11,295 nt of DNA, taken from assembly GCA_036939355.1 (NCBI GenBank), contig JALLAP010000640.1, forward strand, positions 1 through 11,295. The letters are read 5' to 3'. The notes beneath the pieces are model-generated. The model saw only the letters and a program-made list of their open reading frames with translations. It did not search any database and was not told where the DNA came from. Made by a program: the position numbers and the translations under genes. The first letter of the stretch is position 1. Each line of letters opens with the position of its first letter. Origin of the DNA: Thalassiosira profunda. Lineage: Eukaryota > Bacillariophyta > Thalassiosirophyceae > Thalassiosirales > Thalassiosiraceae. Below are positions 7,198 to 11,295 of the stretch, in pieces.

Positions 7198-8061
7198 ATG
7201 ATGCTCTCCCACCTCGCCCGCTCCGCCCGAATCCTCGCCTCGTCGGCCCCGCGGGGCGGAGCGGCCGGCCGGTCCGCGTTGGTCTCTCGCCTGCCGATCG
7301 CTGCAACGCCATGCACCATCCACATCAGCCGCCACTTCGGCAAGAAGATTGTCGACGTCCGCCGCTCTGCCCAGCGCTCGGCGTGGTCGTCCTACCTCTC
7401 CGGCAACTTATCGGATTCCTCCCTCTTCGCCGAGCTCGACCTCAACAAGAGCGGCACCATCACCGTCGAGGAGGTCAACTACTTTCTCGACTCCGTAAAC
7501 AAGGAGGGCGTGGCCGAAAGCAAGTTTGCCCTGCTGCAGGAATTGGGGGGCGATCACGAGATGGACCGCGACGAATTTAGGCGGTGGTTGCGGGTGGCGA
7601 CCGATGTGAAGCAGGGCATAGACGGGGCGACCGATGCAACGAAGGAGGAGGAGAGCAGCTCCTCGTCGGACTCGGACGAGGAATCTGCCACGAGCTGCAG
7701 CAGTACCGCCCCGAAGCGGAAGGTGGTCGACGCCCGCCACGGCCTCCAGCGGACGATCTGGGAGCACTTCCTCGCCACCGGCCGGGGAGCGTCGGATCTC
7801 TTCAAAATGATCGATCTCAATCGAAGCAGCACGATCTCCTCCAAGGAGATATCGTACTTCATGGACTCGATCGGGAACAAGGGAGTGGCCCAGGGAAAAT
7901 TGAACGAGCTCGCGGCGCTGGGGGACGATCACGAATTGGACGAGGAAGAGTTCTACGCGTGGCTGGGGGAGGCGACGGGGGTGGAATTGGCGGACGACGG
8001 GGAGGTGGAGCGGTCGAGCGTGCGGGACGACGGGGAGGGGTGCACGCCCGGCCAGTGGTGA
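7198..8061 (+). CDS. EF-hand protein with duplicated 88-residue unit and mitochondrial-type leader
   Basis: From ATG 7198 the protein has 287 residues. The first 50 are rich in Arg, Ser and Ala with almost no acids (MMLSHLARSARILASSAPR), as in mitochondrial presequences. Two gapless copies of one unit follow, at 52-139 and 177-264, with about 39 identical positions of 88. Each begins VDxR, has one canonical-type EF-hand loop (DLNKSGTITVEE at 81-92; DLNRSSTISSKE at 206-217, with Ser for the usual Gly at position 6), then a degenerate partner ending DHEMDRDEF or DHELDEEEF. The units are joined by an acidic polyserine linker (EEESSSSSDSDEE, about 150-162). Probably a calcium-responsive mitochondrial protein; partner unknown. 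An alternative start through a tiny upstream exon at 7076-7080 is possible. A two-codon uORF (ATGCGATGA, 7193-7201) overlaps the 7198 start. Confidence 0.82.
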   Translation: MMLSHLARSARILASSAPRGGAAGRSALVSRLPIAATPCTIHISRHFGKKIVDVRRSAQRSAWSSYLSGNLSDSSLFAELDLNKSGTITVEEVNYFLDSVNKEGVAESKFALLQELGGDHEMDRDEFRRWLRVATDVKQGIDGATDATKEEESSSSSDSDEESATSCSSTAPKRKVVDARHGLQRTIWEHFLATGRGASDLFKMIDLNRSSTISSKEISYFMDSIGNKGVAQGKLNELAALGDDHELDEEEFYAWLGEATGVELADDGEVERSSVRDDGEGCTPGQW

Positions 8062-8211
8062 TGCTGATAACTCGAAGGGAACGTGCACATGACGTACACG
8101 TGTTCGTCGAAGATAGAGATAAGATTGGGTAGGGAATGATGTGATGGAAGCCCACACATGATGTTGCCGTGTTAGATGTGTTTTAGAATGAATGTACTGT
8201 AAGTGAACAAT
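8062..8211. other. Convergent 3' flank between EF-hand gene and P450
   Basis: 150 bp between two stop codons on opposite strands. It contains the 8-bp palindrome ACACGTGT at 8096-8103 and no recognisable terminator or poly(A) signal other than a TGTAA at 8198-8202. Confidence 0.4.
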
Positions 8212-9675
8212 TTAACCGTGTGCCTTCTCTGCCGAGTCTGGCGACCGCTTCATCCGTATCATCAGTGGAGCGCTAAACGTCAGCGTGGGCCTGTAGCAAA
8301 TGGTTTCGTACCATCCGCCCCTGCTACCTTTTCCGCCGACGCAGTCTCGGGAGTTGCACAGCGACCACGAATGCCCCGTCGAGGCAATTGCCTCCAACAC
8401 GGCGCCAATGCACTCGACCGAGAGGATGCCCGCGGGACATCGCCGCCGCCCCGTTCCGAACGGCTGCGCTTCCGTCTTTCGTTTCGATCGAGGCTCGAAT
8501 AGCAGGGTTGGAAAGTCCTGAATTGCGGGGTTGGCACTCGTCGGGGCACTCCTCTCCTCCATCGACGATTCCCGGGCGTGCGCAAAGGCCAGCACATCAA
8601 TGACCAGCACTTCGCCTTTTCGGACGAGGAAGGGCCTCTCGGCGCCCTCCTCGCCCTGCCTCGCTATTTGCAAATCGCAATTTTTCGGCACTCGAGGCAG
8701 GCCCGCGACGGGCGGCAATATCCTCAGAGCTTCGTGTGCCACCTCCTTCCCCGATAGCGATTTGTCTCTCAGCTCTCTCTGAAAGTCGGGCCGCTCGGCC
8801 AAATGGAGCAGTGCGCCGGCTAGCGTCGTGCTTACGGTTTGTATGCCCGCGAGGAGGGCCGAGTGGGCATTCCCTACCACCTCGTCCCGCGTGAGGTGAT
8901 GCTCCATTGTTCCAACTCGAGACTGCTCGTGCTGGAGCAGCCGTTCCGCGAGGCAGGGACATCGCTGTTCGTCTTCAGAACCGGTCTCTTTCTTTGCAAT
9001 TTCTTCAATCGCCTCCCTCACGGCGATATCCAACTGTTGCACGATCGACTCACTTTCTTTGGAATGCTCCTCGTCCCGCCGCGGCTCCAGCGTATCTTTC
9101 ACCATCCCGTGCAGCGCATCGATTATTGTTGCATTTCCACCGTGGCGTTCCCCCAATACTATTCTCGTCAGCGCTTGTATTGCAACTTCCCTTGCAAAGA
9201 TCCGCACGTCCATTCTTCCCCCGCCTCTGTTTCTCCCCATCCACTTGTCGATGAGCGAGAATGGGCGGCGCTTCTTGCAACTGCGGTCGGAGGCCTCATT
9301 GATCAGCCCCATCGCTGCGTCGACAGCGAACCGCGCATACGCCGCCCTTGTCGCCCTGTCCACCGCGAAGGCCCGTCCGACGCAATATCTCTGCCTCCGC
9401 CATACTTCGCCGTTGGCGTTCGTCAGCGCGTAGTGCAGCAGCCTCGTCGGCTTGTGCGGCTTTTCCAAACTCGCACAATTAGCACCATCGTCCACATCGT
9501 CGCTCGCCGAGCACAACTCGTGCTCGTCGAGGAGGGAGCGGGCGAGAGCCGGGTCGAGGACGAAGGCCGGCCCGCCCCGCGGCGAGTTGAGGACGGGCGA
9601 GTGGGACAGCCGCCGCCGGGCCGCGGCGAGGCGCTCGAGGAGGGTGGGAAAGCGGTTAGGCGGAGCTACTGGCAT
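8212..9675 (-). CDS. Cytochrome P450, single exon, no N-terminal membrane anchor
   Basis: 487 residues. The heme-ligand loop is FGTGRRRCPAG with Cys413 as the iron ligand. The K-helix ExxR is E315-A-L-R318. The I-helix oxygen-groove segment is AGIQT at 276-280, where the usual acidic residue before Thr280 is Gln279. Sequence such as GGPAFVLDPALARSLL close to the N-terminus fits the first beta strands of the fold, so the usual 30-50 residue ER anchor and Pro-rich hinge are missing. It is either soluble or has an unseen upstream exon. P450s use heme and NAD(P)H-derived electrons to oxidise small molecules; the subfamily and substrate are unknown. The region between the ExxR and Cys loop is diverged (LLFEPRSKRKTE instead of a PERF-like motif). 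A nine-codon uORF overlaps the start. The monooxygenase and P450 are separated by the EF-hand gene and probably unrelated in regulation. Confidence 0.88.
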   Translation of the reverse strand: MPVAPPNRFPTLLERLAAARRRLSHSPVLNSPRGGPAFVLDPALARSLLDEHELCSASDDVDDGANCASLEKPHKPTRLLHYALTNANGEVWRRQRYCVGRAFAVDRATRAAYARFAVDAAMGLINEASDRSCKKRRPFSLIDKWMGRNRGGGRMDVRIFAREVAIQALTRIVLGERHGGNATIIDALHGMVKDTLEPRRDEEHSKESESIVQQLDIAVREAIEEIAKKETGSEDEQRCPCLAERLLQHEQSRVGTMEHHLTRDEVVGNAHSALLAGIQTVSTTLAGALLHLAERPDFQRELRDKSLSGKEVAHEALRILPPVAGLPRVPKNCDLQIARQGEEGAERPFLVRKGEVLVIDVLAFAHARESSMEERSAPTSANPAIQDFPTLLFEPRSKRKTEAQPFGTGRRRCPAGILSVECIGAVLEAIASTGHSWSLCNSRDCVGGKGSRGGWYETICYRPTLTFSAPLMIRMKRSPDSAEKAHG

Positions 9676-9695
9676 GGTGTTGCTTGGGGTGGCAT
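9666..9695 (-). promoter_or_regulatory. Nine-codon uORF overlapping the P450 start codon
   Basis: An ATG at 9695 opens MPPQATPCQ and stops at TAG 9668-9666, past the P450 ATG at 9675 and in another frame. Its leader (ACACAACACAACATG) resembles that of the monooxygenase start more than the P450's own ATG context does. It could limit P450 translation, or mark a frameshifted true start. Confidence 0.45.
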
Positions 9696-9838
9696 GTTGT
9701 GTTGTGTTATTGTGTCACAACGTTTATTGTCCTCTGTGGGCGTACAACAAAAAGAAGCAGAGTCGCGCGTGTCCGTGGCGTAGTTGGGGTGGCTGTCTCA
9801 ACGAACACGCATCTGCGAGGCGGCGATGCGTTTGCACA

Positions 9839-11295
9839 CTACTTGCAAGTTTTGCTGCCCGATTTCCCCTTGCACTTGTTCCCGCAGCAATCGGCGTCAA
9901 CGCTGCAGCTACCTCCAACATTGGTGCAGGTAGGAGGCGAGCCAGTTGGGCCAGTCGGGCTGGGCGGCGGCGGTGGAGTGGGAGGCGGAGTGGGCGCGGG
10001 AGTAGGCGCGGGAGTACCGGTGGGCGGCGAGGGCGAAGGTCCCGGTGGCGTGGGCGGAGTGCCGCCGGTCGTGCACGTGACACCGTCCGCGGCGAGTCCA
10101 ATGGTCTCTGAAGTACCCTCAAGATGGCGGTAGGTCTCCCACGTGGACTGCATCCACTCTTTCTGTCCTGGGGTAAATTCTGCGTAGGACATACAACGTT
10201 AGAAATCGTTCCTCTTTTTCGACCAGGAGATACAATCCGACATGGAGCAAACCGCACTCACCGTCCATGCAGCTGTCGTACGTGTACTGAATAGAAAAGA
10301 GTGTCAGGGGCCAGGAGGAATGACTTGATACTGTGGGATATGCTGTCGACCACTCACCGCCATGAAGTTGTGAATTGGGTTGGGGCCCGCTCCGTCGTCG
10401 TTTTTACCTCCTCGTCCAGGTCCGCAATCGTCCAAGCCAACGGGGCATCCGCTGGATGAAGTGCTCTCCTGTGCCGCAGGACTCATGTAATCGCCAGGTC
10501 CACTTCGGCACCCACCGGCTGTTCGAGGCAGAAAGATGAAATAGTTAGTCAAGTGCAGGTCAAATATGTCTGGTTTCGTCTACCACAAGTATCATCGAAT
10601 ACCAATAACTCACCATGCGTATGCTCCCTGAAAAGAAAAGAAACGAGGCGATGCAACGATGTGATTGTGTGATTGTGAGATGGATTCCTCTGGTTCAAAA
10701 GCAAACGAACACCGGACCAAATCCACGTCCTTACAGATTCAACCAATGGCCAACCTCATGCGTGAGCGTGTCACCCTCGGCGTAGACGCCCGCGTCGCCG
10801 TTGGGCATGGATTCGTGCAGAAGGACGACTCCGTCGTAATCAGAGTCGCTGCGAGAGGAGAGGGGAAGTGGAAGAATCAGGGAGATCGACATGAGAGGCG
10901 GTCGACCCTTCGTGGAAAGAACAAGAGTATGCAACAACGAAATCTCACTTGCTGTTGGCAAAGTAGGCGTAGCCAAGGTACCCGCTCGCGGTGTTGGTCC
11001 AGATGTTGAGCGTTTCCATCCCGCCCACATCAGTGGCCCGTTTCATTTCGAGCTCGGCATTGTCGGCGTACCAAGCTGCGTTGTCTGCGGCACCATCGTA
11101 TGTGTGAAAGAGGGAGGAATGAGATCGACAGCGTGCGACAAACGTGCGATGAAGAGAAAGGCAAAGACTACGCACCATGCGTCGTGGCCTCCTGCAGGCA
11201 GAACTGAATCTGCGAGTCGATATCGGCCTCGGGGTACACGGGGTAGGACCGCGAGGTCGTTTGCTGGAAGTACGGAGAGACCTTGCCGCGAAACG
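9839..11295 (-). CDS. Pappalysin-like (M43) zinc metalloprotease with Pro-rich linker and Cys-rich tail (N-terminus outside window)
   Basis: Exons in coding order: 11295-11176 (partial), 11084-10949, 10848-10735, 10627-10614, 10518-10358, 10286-10262 and 10179-9839, giving about 302 residues. All introns are GT-AG, 71-107 nt. Spliced in this way it shows the pappalysin order: [12 protein letters not shown], a YLGYAYF strand, [11 protein letters not shown], the zinc motif [21 protein letters not shown], and [23 protein letters not shown] (split as PNPIHNFMA and [14 protein letters not shown]) with the Met-turn. The motif has Asn in place of the usual metzincin Gly. The two short exons encode the third zinc His region and the segment after the Met-turn. 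A linker of about 45 residues rich in Pro/Thr/Gly follows, then a six-to-eight cysteine module ([19 protein letters not shown]) like a knottin. Probably a secreted endopeptidase; a signal peptide would lie beyond the window. Confidence 0.88.
9905..10075 (-). repeat. Low-complexity Pro/Thr/Gly linker coding region of the metalloprotease
   Basis: The coding strand reads [19 protein letters not shown] and then [18 protein letters not shown] before the terminal Cys-rich module. Seen as GGCGGA/GGGCGC/GTGGGA runs on the + strand. It is analogous to, but not the same as, the 12-residue repeats of the serine protease. Confidence 0.7.
10262..10286 (-). other. 25-nt microexon after the Met-turn
   Basis: TACACGTACGACAGC onward encodes YTYDSCMD plus one base, between TATTCAG and GTGAGT. 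Its product joins HNFMA to EFTPGQ, matching the pappalysin-family pattern NFMxYxxDSCMxxFTxGQ. Phase is 0 on entry and 1 on exit. Confidence 0.82.
10614..10627 (-). other. 14-nt microexon carrying the third zinc-ligand histidine
   Basis: The exon GGAGCATACGCATG lies between a strong TTTTCAG acceptor and a GTGAGT donor. With two bases from the previous exon and two from the next it encodes L-E-H-T-H-A, completing [11 protein letters not shown]. Skipping it would shift the frame and remove the zinc ligand. Confidence 0.8.

Noticed and set aside
7408..8157. 249-codon - strand open frame opposite the EF-hand gene
   Set aside because: Antisense of the duplicated EF-hand coding sequence; low-complexity His/Arg/Leu product.
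5060..8202. TGTAA pentamers as poly(A) signals after several genes
   Set aside because: Found after some genes at varied distances and absent after others; expected by chance at about this rate.
5199..9675. Monooxygenase and P450 as a biosynthetic gene cluster
   Set aside because: An EF-hand gene lies between them, and there is no synthase, transferase or transporter nearby; two oxidases alone are not enough.
8839..9783. 314-codon + strand open frame opposite the P450
   Set aside because: Antisense shadow; the minus strand holds clear P450 motifs across the same region.

Overview
The window looks like nuclear DNA of a eukaryotic microbe. Long open frames are interrupted by short spliceosomal introns that restore reading frame and protein-family motifs exactly. 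I placed twelve introns of 71-107 nt; eleven are GT-AG and one is GC-AG. The DNA is GC-rich, genes are packed 150-600 bp apart on both strands, and two secreted proteases carry long Pro/Thr-rich linkers ending in Cys-rich modules. These traits fit a unicellular alga or heterotrophic protist, perhaps a stramenopile or haptophyte, but that placement is inference. There are no bacterial operons, tRNAs, transposons or CRISPR arrays.

Layout, left to right. (1) The 3' end of a + strand gene for a TIM-barrel metallohydrolase-like protein with a GPI-type tail, 1-348. (2) A + strand secreted trypsin-like serine protease in four exons, 945-2599, with three 12-residue Pro-rich repeats and a Cys-rich C-terminus. 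(3) A - strand secreted protein with 22 cysteines, 3063-3926, convergent with gene 2. (4) A + strand PAP2 lipid phosphatase, 4091-5026, divergent from gene 3. (5) A - strand FAD-dependent group A monooxygenase in four exons, 5199-6856. (6) A + strand EF-hand protein with a mitochondrial-type leader and an internal 88-residue duplication, 7198-8061, divergent from gene 5. (7) A - strand single-exon cytochrome P450, 8212-9675. (8) A - strand pappalysin-like (M43) zinc metalloprotease, seven exons in the window with two microexons, 9839-11295, continuing past the right edge.

The genes do not form an obvious pathway. Four of the eight (1, 2, 3, 8) appear to enter the secretory pathway, and two are modular extracellular proteases with the same catalytic domain/linker/Cys-rich layout. 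Two others are oxygenases and one is a membrane lipid phosphatase. The points most worth a second look are the microexons splitting the metalloprotease active site, the GC-AG intron next to the protease nucleophile, the paired CX3C modules of gene 3, the duplicated EF-hand unit, and the unusual start regions of genes 6 and 7. I found no convincing evidence of a wholly new multi-gene system.
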